From contig NZ_RKQF01000001.1 in NCBI RefSeq assembly GCF_003814875.1, positions 7,068,001 through 7,132,000 of the forward strand: a stretch of 64,000 bases of DNA, in the 5' to 3' direction. The translations under genes and the position numbers were made by a program. The DNA is from Streptomyces sp. Ag109_O5-1. GTDB lineage: Bacteria; Actinomycetota; Actinomycetes; Streptomycetales; Streptomycetaceae. This document shows positions 36,531-44,609 of this stretch, in pieces. The notes below the pieces were generated by a model, which was given only the letters and a program-made list of their open reading frames with translations, was not told the origin of the DNA and made no database searches. Every line of letters begins with the position of its first letter. Positions within the stretch are counted from its first letter, which is position 1.

Positions 36531-37013
36531 TCAGGTGTGGGTGGTGAGCCGGACGGGTTCGACGCCTGCGATGAGTGTGGTGAGGGCGTGGTCGATGTCG
36601 GGGCCGACGTACCAGTCGCCGGTGTGGTCGAGGGTGTAGATGCGGCCGTCGGCGTCGATGGCGAGGAGGGAGTGGGTGTCGGTTTCGGCGCCGAGGGGGC
36701 AGACCTCGGTGTCGAGGGCGCGGCCGAGGTCGCCGAGGGTGCGGGCGAGGTGGAGGCCGTGGAGGGGGTCGAGGTGGAGGGTGGCGGGGGCGATCTGGCG
36801 GCCGGGGCCGGTGGGGGTGATGTGCAGGCCGCCGAATTCGGCCCAGGCTTCGACGGCGGCGGGGAAGACGGTGTGCCGGTGTCCGGCGGGTGAGGTGTGC
36901 TCGCGGAGGGTGTCGGCCCAGAACTCGGCTTGTTTTATGTCCCAGCGTCCGGGTTGCCAGCCGGCGGTGCGCAGGGCGGTGTCGACGGGCGCGGAGAAGC
37001 GGGTGGGGTGCAT
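36531..37013 (-). CDS. SUKH-3 domain immunity protein
   Basis: This 160-residue cytoplasmic protein is of the SUKH-3 type, a family of immunity proteins against polymorphic toxins. It starts with RFSAPVDTALRTAGWQPGR, then AVEAWAEFGGLHI near residue 56, and a C-terminal AIDADGRIYTLDHTGDWYVGPDIDHAL. ATG 37013 has an AAGGG SD. It lies 80 bp downstream of a YwqJ-type deaminase gene on the same strand, the expected toxin-then-immunity order. Confidence 0.85.
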   Translation of the reverse strand: MHPTRFSAPVDTALRTAGWQPGRWDIKQAEFWADTLREHTSPAGHRHTVFPAAVEAWAEFGGLHITPTGPGRQIAPATLHLDPLHGLHLARTLGDLGRALDTEVCPLGAETDTHSLLAIDADGRIYTLDHTGDWYVGPDIDHALTTLIAGVEPVRLTTHT

Positions 37014-37040
37014 CTGCCCTTCGTTCGTGTGTGGTGCGGG

Positions 37041-37061
37041 TGCGGGTGCGGGTGCGTTCGC
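37041..37061. repeat. GTGCGG hexanucleotide run
   Basis: Three to four GTGCGG units lie in the 80-bp gap between the deaminase and SUKH-3 genes. They may allow slippage changes in spacing. Confidence 0.5.
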
Positions 37062-37093
37062 GGGTGTGTGCTGTGGGGGCGTGGGTGCGGGCG

Positions 37094-37630
37094 TCAGTCG
37101 CCGGTGGCGGGGTCGACGACGTGGACGCCGAAGTGGGCGGTGAGGGCGGTGCAGGCCCGGCAGGGGGCGGCGAAGCTGCCGTGCAGGGGGTCGCCGTCCT
37201 CGCGTATCCGGCGGGCGGTGAGTTTGGCCTGCTTGAGGGCTCTGCGGGCTTCGCCGTTGGTCATGGGTTTGCGGAGGGCGCGTTTGCTGCGGGCTGCGTC
37301 GGCGGAGCTGATGTGCCGTGAGATGAGGATGGCTTCGGCGCAGCGGCCGGTGAAGCGGTCGCGTTGTCCGCTGGGGAGGGTGTCGAGGAATTCCTGGACC
37401 AGCGGGTGGAGCGGGGGCGGCTGGTCGCCGCGGGCGGCGGTGCCGGTGAGGGTGGCGCCGCGGACGGAGAGGGCGGCGGCGACGGTGGGCAGGATGCCGT
37501 CGCGGCGGTGCTGGAGGATGGGGGTGGGGGGTGTTTCGGTGCTGCTCCAGCCGATGCGGGGGTCGCCGTGGGCGGCGCTGTGGCCGGCGCCGGACATGGC
37601 GGTGTGTGGTCCCGTCTGTGTTGCGTTCAT
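37094..37630 (-). CDS. YwqJ-type deaminase domain protein (toxin-like)
   Basis: This 178-residue protein has the two zinc motifs of the nucleotide/nucleic-acid deaminase superfamily: C97-A-E99 in FTGRCAEAILISRH and P156-C157-x2-C160 in APCRACTALTAHFGV. Residues 1-70 are low in complexity and carry no signal peptide or secretion domain. YwqJ-type domains are known as toxin tips of polymorphic toxins. ATG 37630 has a strong GGGAGGGGAAG SD. Its likely immunity protein follows. Whether it is an exported toxin, an internal effector or an orphan tip is not visible. Confidence 0.8.
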   Translation of the reverse strand: MNATQTGPHTAMSGAGHSAAHGDPRIGWSSTETPPTPILQHRRDGILPTVAAALSVRGATLTGTAARGDQPPPLHPLVQEFLDTLPSGQRDRFTGRCAEAILISRHISSADAARSKRALRKPMTNGEARRALKQAKLTARRIREDGDPLHGSFAAPCRACTALTAHFGVHVVDPATGD

Positions 37631-37800
37631 GATCGTCTTCCCCTCCCGGGGATCCCCCCGAAAATCACAGACTGCCAAATCCCGTGGCGGGTGCGGTAGC
37701 TGGGGCGGTGCGACACGCCCGGGTTTGGGCAGGCTGTCACGGCGGGGTGACGGCTGGTCACGGAAGTGGAGGGCCGGTGACCGGGGTTCGTGTACCGCAT

Positions 37801-37806
37801 AGGCTG
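37801..37806 (+). promoter_or_regulatory. -10 candidate TAGGCT for the + strand toxin-immunity genes
   Basis: It lies in the 296-bp gap between the divergent deaminase and nuclease-SUKH genes, about 120 nt upstream of ATG 37927. I see no clear -35. The rest of the gap holds no recognisable gene. Confidence 0.35.
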
Positions 37807-37926
37807 TCGCCACCGCGATGGGCGCGGTCGACGCGTCTGGGACGTGGGAGAGACAGCCGGATACGGGCCGTGGCGCGCCTTGGGGTGCGGTTTCGGTTCG
37901 TACGAGTGCCGCAGGGGGCATCCGTC

Positions 37927-38952
37927 ATGACGACAGGTCGGCTCGGGCTGGGGGCACCGCTCAGCGGCCAGGCCGGGGGACAGGCCGCGCCGCCTAACGC
38001 GGCCTATGCCGGGCAGGTCGTGCACTTCCCGGATCCGGTCCGGGCGGCACGTCACCCGAGAGGGGTACGTGTTGACGAGCGTGGCTACCCCGATTTCTCG
38101 CCCTACGCGCGTGCGGCCGCGGAGATCGCGGATCCGCCGGAGGGTTTCGGTGTCGACGAGTTGCGGCTGACGGACTTCGTGTCCGCGAACGCGGTGTTGT
38201 CGGCTTCCGGGCACGAGTTGTGGGACACGGTGCCGGCGGTGGCGACGCCGCACGGGTGGACCTGGCATCACGTGGTGGGTTCGCGGCGGCTGGAGTTGGT
38301 GCCGGTCGAGGTGAAGGCGTTGCTGCGGCATCACGGTGGGCTGGTGACGACGCGGGTGGACCAGGGCAAGCGCGGTACCCGTCCGTTGCAGGAGACACGG
38401 CCGGCGCACTTCGGGTTGCCGAAGTCGGGTGTGGCGGTGTCGGAGCAGCAGGTGCAGGGGGTCGAGGAGGACCTGGGGTACCGGCTGCCGGGTGCGTACC
38501 GGTCCTTCCTGAAGGCGGCGGGCGGGTGTGCGCCGGTGGGTACGGCGCTGAGCGCGGAGCTCGGACTGCTGCTGGACCAGCCGTTCTTCACGGTTCGCGA
38601 CGAGGCCGCGGTCAACGACCTCGTGTACGTCAACAAGTGCCTGCGTGACCATCTGACCAAGGACTACCTGGGCGTCGGTTTCGTGCAGGGCGGTCTGCTG
38701 GCGGTGAAGGTGAAGGGCGACCGGCTGGGTTCGGTGTGGTTCTGCGCGTACGACGATGTGCGCGACGTGGATCCGTCGTGGTCGTCGGCGGAGCGCGTGG
38801 AGCGGCTGTTGCTGCCGTGCGGTGAGGACTTCGACGTGTTTCTGTCGCGACTGGCGGGTTCTCCGCCGGAGTTGGAGACGGTGGCGAACCTGATGGTCGA
38901 CGGTGGTTTCGCGCGTGCCGTCCCGGTCTCTTCTGTTGGCTCGGGGGAGTGA
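37927..38952 (+). CDS. WHH/LHH nuclease domain fused to SMI1/KNR4 (SUKH) immunity domain
   Basis: The 341-residue protein appears to join a toxin domain to an immunity domain. Residues 35-140 resemble the HNH/ENDO VII-fold WHH/LHH nucleases: GYPDFSPYA near 54, GWTWHHV with the His pair at 114-115, ELVPVEVKALLRHHGG near 123. Residues 171-320 form an SMI1/KNR4 (SUKH-1) domain: VEEDLGYRLPGAYRSFLKAAGG, GSVWFCAYDDVRDVDPSW, DFDVFLSRL. There is no signal peptide. ATG 37927 has an AGGGGG SD. Its stop overlaps the next GTG by 4 nt. A nuclease held inactive by its own SUKH domain, or a processed toxin, are possible readings. Confidence 0.78.
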   Translation: MTTGRLGLGAPLSGQAGGQAAPPNAAYAGQVVHFPDPVRAARHPRGVRVDERGYPDFSPYARAAAEIADPPEGFGVDELRLTDFVSANAVLSASGHELWDTVPAVATPHGWTWHHVVGSRRLELVPVEVKALLRHHGGLVTTRVDQGKRGTRPLQETRPAHFGLPKSGVAVSEQQVQGVEEDLGYRLPGAYRSFLKAAGGCAPVGTALSAELGLLLDQPFFTVRDEAAVNDLVYVNKCLRDHLTKDYLGVGFVQGGLLAVKVKGDRLGSVWFCAYDDVRDVDPSWSSAERVERLLLPCGEDFDVFLSRLAGSPPELETVANLMVDGGFARAVPVSSVGSGE

Positions 38953-41804
38953 GTCTCGGCATGGTGACGTTCGCGCAGGCGCAGGAGCGCGCGGAGGAGT
39001 GGATCAACGGGGACGTGCCGGCGTACCAGCATCGTGAGGTGCGGGTCCGGGAGTTCGGCCTCGGGTTCGTGGTGTGGGGCGAGGACCGTGCGGAGGGTCC
39101 GCGTTCGGACGCGGGTGGGCAGCGGTTGGTCATCGCCCGGGACAGCGGTGAGGCCACGCTGTGGCCGGCGTTGCCGGTGGGCGAGGTGATCCGCCGGTAC
39201 GAGGAGGAGTACGGCCGTGAGGCGGAGGTCGCCGACGCGGTGCCGGCGGCGGCCCGGGTGGACCTGAACCAGACGTCGTTCCTGTTGAGCCCGCCGGAGT
39301 GGCTCCAGGAGGCGGCGGACAAGCTGGGGATCCCGGATCGCCGGTCCGGGGGCGACGGGGCGTCGGCCGGTGCCGGTTCCGGCACCGGTGGGCTTGCGGA
39401 GACGCAGGCCGGGGTGCCTGCGGCCGGTTCGGCGGGGAGCGGTGGTGCTTCCTGGCCGGCGGCCGGTGCGGGTGCGGGTTCGGGTGGTGTCGGAGCGCGT
39501 GGGGGCGCGGGCGCGCCCGCCGGGGCGCAGGGGGCGTCGAGTGCGCCGGGTGCGCCCGAGGTGCCCGCCGGCGCGACTCCTTGGGCCGGTACGGACACGA
39601 ACGCCGATGCTGGTGAGGACCGTTCCGTCCCGCTGCCCGCGACCGTGTTCGCGCCGCCGCTGAGCGACGCCGACGACGGTGCCCTGGGCGATGCGGAGAC
39701 GGCGCTGATGGCGGGGGGCAGCCAGCTGCCGCGCACGACGGAGGCTCCGGCGCTCGACCGCCCGGGTGTGCCCGGAGCGCACGGTAGGGCTGGCGTGCCC
39801 GGTGCGCCGCAGGACAGCACGCCTCCGCCGCCTCCGCCGGGTGTCCCGTCGTACGGCTACCCGCAGGGACCGGCGGCTCCGGCCGCACCTCCGCAGGCTC
39901 CCGCGGCTCCGCCCGCGCCGTCTTCCTACGGCTATCCGCAGGCTCCTGCCGCCCCGGGCTACGGCTACCCGCAGGCGCCGGCCGGTGTGTCCGACGCGCC
40001 CCGGCCTCCGGCGGGTCCGGCCGCTTCGGGCCGGTCGCTCGCACCGAACGCCAGTGACATAGCCGACGCCGCGACGAGCAAGGCCGCGCCTCCTCCGCGC
40101 AGGGCGCGCGGTGCGGCGGGCGCGCCTCCTCCACCGCCGGGCGTTCCGGGAACGCCGGGTGCCCGCCCTGGGGGCACGCCTCAGCCGTCGGCGCCGGGTG
40201 CGCCTGGCGCGCCGGGCGCACCGGTCAGCGGGTATGCGCCGACGCAGCTGGTGTCATCGTTGGGTCCCGGGGGACCCGCGGGGCCGACGGGTTGGGGTGC
40301 GGGGCAGGCGCCGGGCGCGCAGACTCCGCCGGGTGCCCCCGACTCGCCCCGTGCGCCGGGTGCTCCGGGCGGTCCGCCCCCCGGCGTTGATCACGCGGCC
40401 ACGATGCTGGCCGGCCCGGGCGGGGGCGCGCAGCAGCCTCCAGGCGCCCCTGGCGTACCCCCCGCGCCGGGCGTACCCCCCGCGCCGGGCGCACCGCAGC
40501 CCCCGAGCGCCCCAGGCGCACCTTTCGCCTCCGGTGCACCGCAAGCCCCTGGCGCCCCGGGCGCACCGCGGCCGTCCGGCGCCCCTGGTGCCCCTGGCAT
40601 GCCTCCCGTGCCCGGCGCGCAGGGCCCTGCCGGTGGCGCGGGTGGCGCGGGTGGCGCGGTTCACCACGCGCAGACCGTGCTGGCCGGGCCTCCGGTGGGT
40701 CCCCCGGGCGCCGCCCCCGGTATGCCGCCGGGCGCTCCGCAGATGCCGCCGCCGATGCCGGCCGGTGCGATGCCGCCGCCCCCTGCCCCCGGCCAGCAGC
40801 AGCCGGCGTACGGCTACCCGCAGCAGGGGCAGCCGACCGTGGGCCCGGGCTATCAGGCGGTGCTGCGCTACCGCGCGCAGGACGGTTCGGAGCAGCAGCT
40901 GATCCGGCGTTCGGCGCCGGGGACGCCGCATCCGGAGTGGCAGATCTTCCATGAGCTGCGGGCGATGAACGTGCCGCCGGACCAGGTGCTGGAGCTCCAC
41001 ACGGAGCTGGAGTCGTGCGAGCTGCCGGGTGCCTACTGTGCCCGGATGATCCGGGAGCAGTGGCCCCAGGCGCGGCTCGCGAGCATCGCGCCGTACGGGA
41101 CGGACCACGCGAGCCGGCAGCAGGGGATGCGGCAGTTGCTGGCGCACCAGGGGGAGTTGCACCAGGTGGCGGCGGGTCCCGCGCGGCCCGCGCCGGTGCG
41201 GGCGCCGTTGCCGCAGGTGCAGGCCGCGCCGCCGATCCCGCCGGAGGCGATCGCGCAGGAGCTGGCGGCGGCGTTCGGGCCGGGCGTGTTCCGGTTCGAG
41301 CAGGTGGCGGTGGAGCGGCAGGGTGTGCCGCCGATCGTGGCGCACACGCTGGTCGTGGCGGGGCTGCCGCTGGACATGGGACCGTTCTTCTGGGCGCAGG
41401 CCCAGCCGGGCCGTCCGGTGCCGACGCTGGCGGAACTGGCGCAGGAGCGCGGGGTGCAGCCGGCGCCGGACGCGGGGTCGTACCTCGTCATGGGCACCGA
41501 CTTCGGCAAGGCGGTCTGTGTGCAGTACGGGACCGCGAACATCGTGGCCGTGCCGGTGGAGGCGGGGCCGGGCGGGGCGTCCGTGCCGCCGCAGTTCGTC
41601 AACACCGGGCTGCCGGAGTTCGTGCGCTGTCTGGCGCTGCTGGGCCGGATGTGGCGGCTCAGGTTCGGCCTGAATCAGGAGCAGGCGGGCCGCTGGACCG
41701 TCGACTTCCAGGCCCAGTTGGCCTCCCTGGACCCGGCGGCGCTCGGTTCGCCGGAGAGCTGGTGGTCGGTGCTGCTGGAGCAGATGTGGGACGGGCTGCT
41801 GTAG
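38949..41804 (+). CDS. Multidomain Imm35-like / linker / deaminase-like / SUKH-4-like protein
   Basis: This 951-residue protein has four parts. Residues 1-95 resemble an Imm35/YrhB-type immunity domain (TFAQAQERAEEWINGDV, FGLGFVVWGED, GEATLWPALPVGEVI). Residues 130-620 are a Pro/Gly/Ala-rich repetitive linker with many GAPGAP and YGYPQ motifs. Residues 634-715 look like a toxin-type deaminase: H661-P-E663 and C690-x6-C697 in ESCELPGAYCARM. Residues 750-951 resemble SUKH-4 (PPIVAHTLVVAGLPLDMGPFFW, GSYLVMGTDFGKAVCV, WWSVLLEQMWDGLL). The GTG start is coupled to the preceding stop. No export signal is seen. Domain names are by motif recognition only. Confidence 0.75.
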   Translation: MSLGMVTFAQAQERAEEWINGDVPAYQHREVRVREFGLGFVVWGEDRAEGPRSDAGGQRLVIARDSGEATLWPALPVGEVIRRYEEEYGREAEVADAVPAAARVDLNQTSFLLSPPEWLQEAADKLGIPDRRSGGDGASAGAGSGTGGLAETQAGVPAAGSAGSGGASWPAAGAGAGSGGVGARGGAGAPAGAQGASSAPGAPEVPAGATPWAGTDTNADAGEDRSVPLPATVFAPPLSDADDGALGDAETALMAGGSQLPRTTEAPALDRPGVPGAHGRAGVPGAPQDSTPPPPPPGVPSYGYPQGPAAPAAPPQAPAAPPAPSSYGYPQAPAAPGYGYPQAPAGVSDAPRPPAGPAASGRSLAPNASDIADAATSKAAPPPRRARGAAGAPPPPPGVPGTPGARPGGTPQPSAPGAPGAPGAPVSGYAPTQLVSSLGPGGPAGPTGWGAGQAPGAQTPPGAPDSPRAPGAPGGPPPGVDHAATMLAGPGGGAQQPPGAPGVPPAPGVPPAPGAPQPPSAPGAPFASGAPQAPGAPGAPRPSGAPGAPGMPPVPGAQGPAGGAGGAGGAVHHAQTVLAGPPVGPPGAAPGMPPGAPQMPPPMPAGAMPPPPAPGQQQPAYGYPQQGQPTVGPGYQAVLRYRAQDGSEQQLIRRSAPGTPHPEWQIFHELRAMNVPPDQVLELHTELESCELPGAYCARMIREQWPQARLASIAPYGTDHASRQQGMRQLLAHQGELHQVAAGPARPAPVRAPLPQVQAAPPIPPEAIAQELAAAFGPGVFRFEQVAVERQGVPPIVAHTLVVAGLPLDMGPFFWAQAQPGRPVPTLAELAQERGVQPAPDAGSYLVMGTDFGKAVCVQYGTANIVAVPVEAGPGGASVPPQFVNTGLPEFVRCLALLGRMWRLRFGLNQEQAGRWTVDFQAQLASLDPAALGSPESWWSVLLEQMWDGLL

Positions 41805-41823
41805 CGCGGCGGTAGGACGACCG

Positions 41824-41861
41824 GTGGGGCCGGTCCGGGCGGGTGTCCGGGCCGGCCCCAC
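41824..41861 (+). terminator. Hairpin terminator after the toxin-immunity island
   Basis: GTGGGGCCGG (41824-41833) pairs with CCGGCCCCAC (41852-41861), with further internal CCGG pairing. It closes the + strand pair before the sigma factor gene. Confidence 0.8.
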
Positions 41862-41905
41862 GCGCGCGTGCACGTTTTCGCCACCCGTTGTGCGTGGTGC
41901 GCGGG

Positions 41906-41911
41906 CATGAT
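41906..41911 (+). promoter_or_regulatory. -10 hexamer CATGAT for leaderless sigma factor gene
   Basis: CATGAT ends 6 nt before GTG 41918. There is no SD. Confidence 0.45.
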
Positions 41912-41917
41912 GGGCGG

Positions 41918-42832
41918 GTGGACTTCGAGCCGTACCGGGGCGAGTTGGTGGCGTACTGCTATCGGATGCTGGGCTCGTTCCACGAGGCCGAGGATCTGGT
42001 GCAGGAGACCATGCTGCGCGCCTGGAAGGCCCGTGACCGCTACGACCCGGCGCGGGCGTCGGTGCGGACGTGGCTGTACCGGATCGCGACGAACGTGTGC
42101 CTGACGGCCCTTCAGGGGCGTGCGCGAAGGCCGTTGCCGTCGGGGCTCGGGGCGCCCGGCACGGATCCGGAGGCGCCGCTGACGCCCGCGCTCGACGTGC
42201 CGTGGCTGGAGCCGTTCCCCGACGCGCGCCTCGATGTGGAGGTGCGCACGGATCTGCGGCTCGCACTGGTGACGGCGCTGCAGGTACTGCCCGCGCGGCA
42301 GCGCGCCGTGCTGGTGCTGCGCGAGGTGCTGGAGTTCAGTGCCGCCGAGGTCGCCGCCCAGTTGGAGACGTCGGTGCCGGCCGTGAACAGCGCGCTGCAG
42401 CGGGCGCGTGCCGCTCTCGCGGGCATGGGTGCGGCGGACGAGGTGACCGAGCCGGACGATCCCGGGGTGCGGGAGGCCGTCCGGCGGTATGCGCGGGCGT
42501 TCGAGGCGGCCGATGTGCCCGCGCTCGTACGGCTGCTCACCGACGACGCGGTCCTGGAGATGCCGCCGCTGGCGCTGTGGTACCGGGGCCGCGACGACTA
42601 CGGCCGGTTCATGGAGCGCGTGTTCCGGATGCGCGGCACCGGCTGGCGTACGCGCCTGCTGACCGCCAACGCACAGCCCGCGCTCGCCGCGTACGCCCCG
42701 GAGCCCGGCGGCGGCCACCGCCTGCACAGCGTGCAGGTCCTCGAGGTCACCGGCGACGGCCGGATCGCGCGCAACACGGTGTTCACGGACCCACGCGCGC
42801 TGACGACGCTGGCACCGCAAGAAGCTCCCTGA
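41918..42832 (+). CDS. ECF sigma factor, SigG type with SnoaL-like C-terminal domain
   Basis: This 304-residue extracytoplasmic-function sigma factor has sigma region 2 ([20 protein letters not shown] and [14 protein letters not shown], residues 8-45), a WLEPFPDA linker motif near 95, sigma region 4 ([22 protein letters not shown] and [16 protein letters not shown], residues 125-170) and a SnoaL-like domain (from about residue 190, [22 protein letters not shown]). SnoaL-tailed ECF factors often have no classical anti-sigma factor, and none is visible here. The downstream reductase gene is probably in the same unit. Confidence 0.92.
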   Translation: MDFEPYRGELVAYCYRMLGSFHEAEDLVQETMLRAWKARDRYDPARASVRTWLYRIATNVCLTALQGRARRPLPSGLGAPGTDPEAPLTPALDVPWLEPFPDARLDVEVRTDLRLALVTALQVLPARQRAVLVLREVLEFSAAEVAAQLETSVPAVNSALQRARAALAGMGAADEVTEPDDPGVREAVRRYARAFEAADVPALVRLLTDDAVLEMPPLALWYRGRDDYGRFMERVFRMRGTGWRTRLLTANAQPALAAYAPEPGGGHRLHSVQVLEVTGDGRIARNTVFTDPRALTTLAPQEAP

Positions 42833-42936
42833 AGAAGTTCGCGAAGAAGCCCCGCGAAGAAGTTCCGTCCACGCCGATGGGTCCGCGCCGTGCCGCCGGT
42901 ATGTACCGGTGACCATCGAGCGAAGGGACAACCGTC

Positions 42937-43494
42937 ATGAGCGTTGTCGTCATCCAATTCACCACCCTGGACGGGATCGTGTCCGACCCGGACGGTTCCG
43001 AGGGCACCCCGTACGGCGGCTGGCTGTTCCGGTTCGGCCGGGAGGAGATCGCCGGGGACAGGTTCCGTCTGGGCGGCGTCCTGGACGAGGGGGTCGTACT
43101 GCTGGGGCGGTCCACCTGGGAGGCGTTCTCGCGGCTGTGGCCGGGCCGCGACGACCCGTTCTCCGCGCGCCTGAACGCCGCGCCCAAGCTGGTCGCCTCC
43201 CGCACGTTGTCCGACGTGTCCGCGTGGGCCAACTCCCGTCTCGTCGAAGCTGATCTCCTGGAGGCCGTCAAGGCCGAGCAGCGGGACGTGGTCGTCATGG
43301 GCAGCATCGGTGTCGTCCACGCGCTGGCGGCCGCCGACCTGGTCGACGAGTACCGGCTGGTGACCTTCCCGACGGTGCTGGGCACCGGCCGGCCGCTCTT
43401 CCCCGCCGGCAGTCCGTCGGTCGAACTGGAGTGCGTGTCGGCGGAGCGGTCGGGCGCGACGGTGCTGACCCGCTATCTGAGGGCGCGCGACTGA
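42937..43494 (+). CDS. RibD C-terminal/dihydrofolate-reductase-like protein
   Basis: The 185-residue protein has the DHFR-like fold of the RibD C-terminal family: VVVIQFTTLDGIVSDPDG at the N-terminus, LLGRSTWEAFSRLWPGRDDP near 55, VVVMGSIGVVHALAAADLVDEYRL near 108 and TVLGTGRPLFP near 140. The pteridine substrate is not known; such proteins are common near SnoaL-type ECF factors. ATG 42937 has an AAGGGA SD. Confidence 0.88.
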   Translation: MSVVVIQFTTLDGIVSDPDGSEGTPYGGWLFRFGREEIAGDRFRLGGVLDEGVVLLGRSTWEAFSRLWPGRDDPFSARLNAAPKLVASRTLSDVSAWANSRLVEADLLEAVKAEQRDVVVMGSIGVVHALAAADLVDEYRLVTFPTVLGTGRPLFPAGSPSVELECVSAERSGATVLTRYLRARD

Positions 43495-43608
43495 GCGTTC
43501 GCGCCCCCTGGTGCGCCCACATCCCCAGGAACAACGTGCAGTGCTTCGACCGTGACGTATCTGCGGAGTGTCGCGTTATGAACAGTTAAGCCCGATCCAT
43601 CAAGATGT

Positions 43609-43630
43609 GCGCGAAATAATCATTTCGTGC
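43609..43630. promoter_or_regulatory. Inverted repeat GCGCGAAAT-N4-ATTTCGTGC
   Basis: Nine-bp arms with one mismatch lie in the A+T-richer part of the 162-bp gap, 27 bp upstream of the coiled-coil protein gene. It is a probable operator or promoter element. Confidence 0.4.
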
Positions 43631-43656
43631 GGGTCCGGTGGAGAGGGGTTCCCAGG

Positions 43657-44544
43657 GTGAGCAGCACATCGATGTCGCCGTACTGCTTCGTGACCGTCCG
43701 GGGGCGTGGCTACCGCCCCGAGCAGGTCGACACGTTCATGGCGGCTCTGTCGGAGGACCGGGACGCCGCGTGGGAACGTGCCGCGCGGCTCACCGTCCTC
43801 GCCAAGGACATGGAGAAGGAGGTCGAGCGGCTGCAGGCCGTCGTCGCGGAACTCCCGCCGCAGACGTACGAGTCGCTCGGAGACCGTGCGCAACGTGTGT
43901 ACCGGCTCGTGCTGGAGGAAGCAGCGGCCCTGCGCGACAAGGCCCGGCGCGCGCTGACGGACGACGTCGCGGAGGCCTCGGAGCGTGCCGAGAACACCCG
44001 CAGTACGGCGCAGGAACAGGCCGATGCGCTCCGCGCGGACACCGAGGAGCGCACCCGCCAGCTGCTTCTCGCCGCACGCGCCGAGGCCGACGACATCCGC
44101 ATCGGCGCCCGGCTGGAGGTGAAGGAGCAGCGCGGTGAGGCCCTCGGGGCGGTGCGCGAGGTACGGCAGCGCACCACGGCGATGCTGGCCGAACAGGCCA
44201 AGGAGCACGCCGAACGCTGGGCCGAGGCGGAGCGCGAGGAGGTCGCGAGCGCCGCCGCCGTCGACGCGCACAACGCCGAACGCATCGCCCGTGCCGAGGC
44301 GGCCCTGTCCGAGGCGAAGTGCGCCCTCGGTGAGGCGGAGGAGTCCTCGCGCCGTGCCGAGGAGGCGGCGCAGACGCGTGCCGCGGAGATCCTGGCGGAG
44401 GCGCGGGCCCGGGAGGACCGCATCGCCCGGGACACCGAGCGGGTGCTGCGCGAGCACGGGGAGACCTGGGACGGCGTGCAGGCGCACATGGACCACATGC
44501 GCAACAGCCTCATGTCCCTGACGGGGCGCGCGACGGCGGAATAG
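43657..44544 (+). CDS. DivIVA-like coiled-coil protein ('cellulose-binding' family)
   Basis: The 295-residue protein begins with a DivIVA-like segment (VTVRGRGYRPEQVDTFMAAL, residues 10-30) and is then almost entirely alpha-helical, charged coiled coil rich in Ala, Glu and Arg to the end. Streptomyces relatives are often labelled cellulose-binding proteins and belong to the cytoskeletal and polarity group with DivIVA, Scy and FilP; role here is inferred. GTG 43657 has a GAGGGG SD 8-9 nt upstream. Confidence 0.85.
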   Translation: MSSTSMSPYCFVTVRGRGYRPEQVDTFMAALSEDRDAAWERAARLTVLAKDMEKEVERLQAVVAELPPQTYESLGDRAQRVYRLVLEEAAALRDKARRALTDDVAEASERAENTRSTAQEQADALRADTEERTRQLLLAARAEADDIRIGARLEVKEQRGEALGAVREVRQRTTAMLAEQAKEHAERWAEAEREEVASAAAVDAHNAERIARAEAALSEAKCALGEAEESSRRAEEAAQTRAAEILAEARAREDRIARDTERVLREHGETWDGVQAHMDHMRNSLMSLTGRATAE

Positions 44545-44609
44545 CGCCCCCGGCCATGGGCCGCGCTCCTGCGTACGCCAGGTTCGACTCCCTTTCCGTA
44601 CGCGTCGGC

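Noticed and set aside
37631-37926. In-frame N-terminal extensions of the deaminase and nuclease-SUKH genes into the shared gap that might encode export leaders.
   Set aside because: Both genes have strong SDs at the chosen starts, and the extension sequences are Arg-rich without a hydrophobic core.
39340-40810. Collagen-like or PT-repeat secretion module in the 951-residue protein.
   Set aside because: The stretch is Pro/Gly/Ala-rich but does not keep a strict Gly-x-y period, and there is no signal peptide; best read as a disordered linker.
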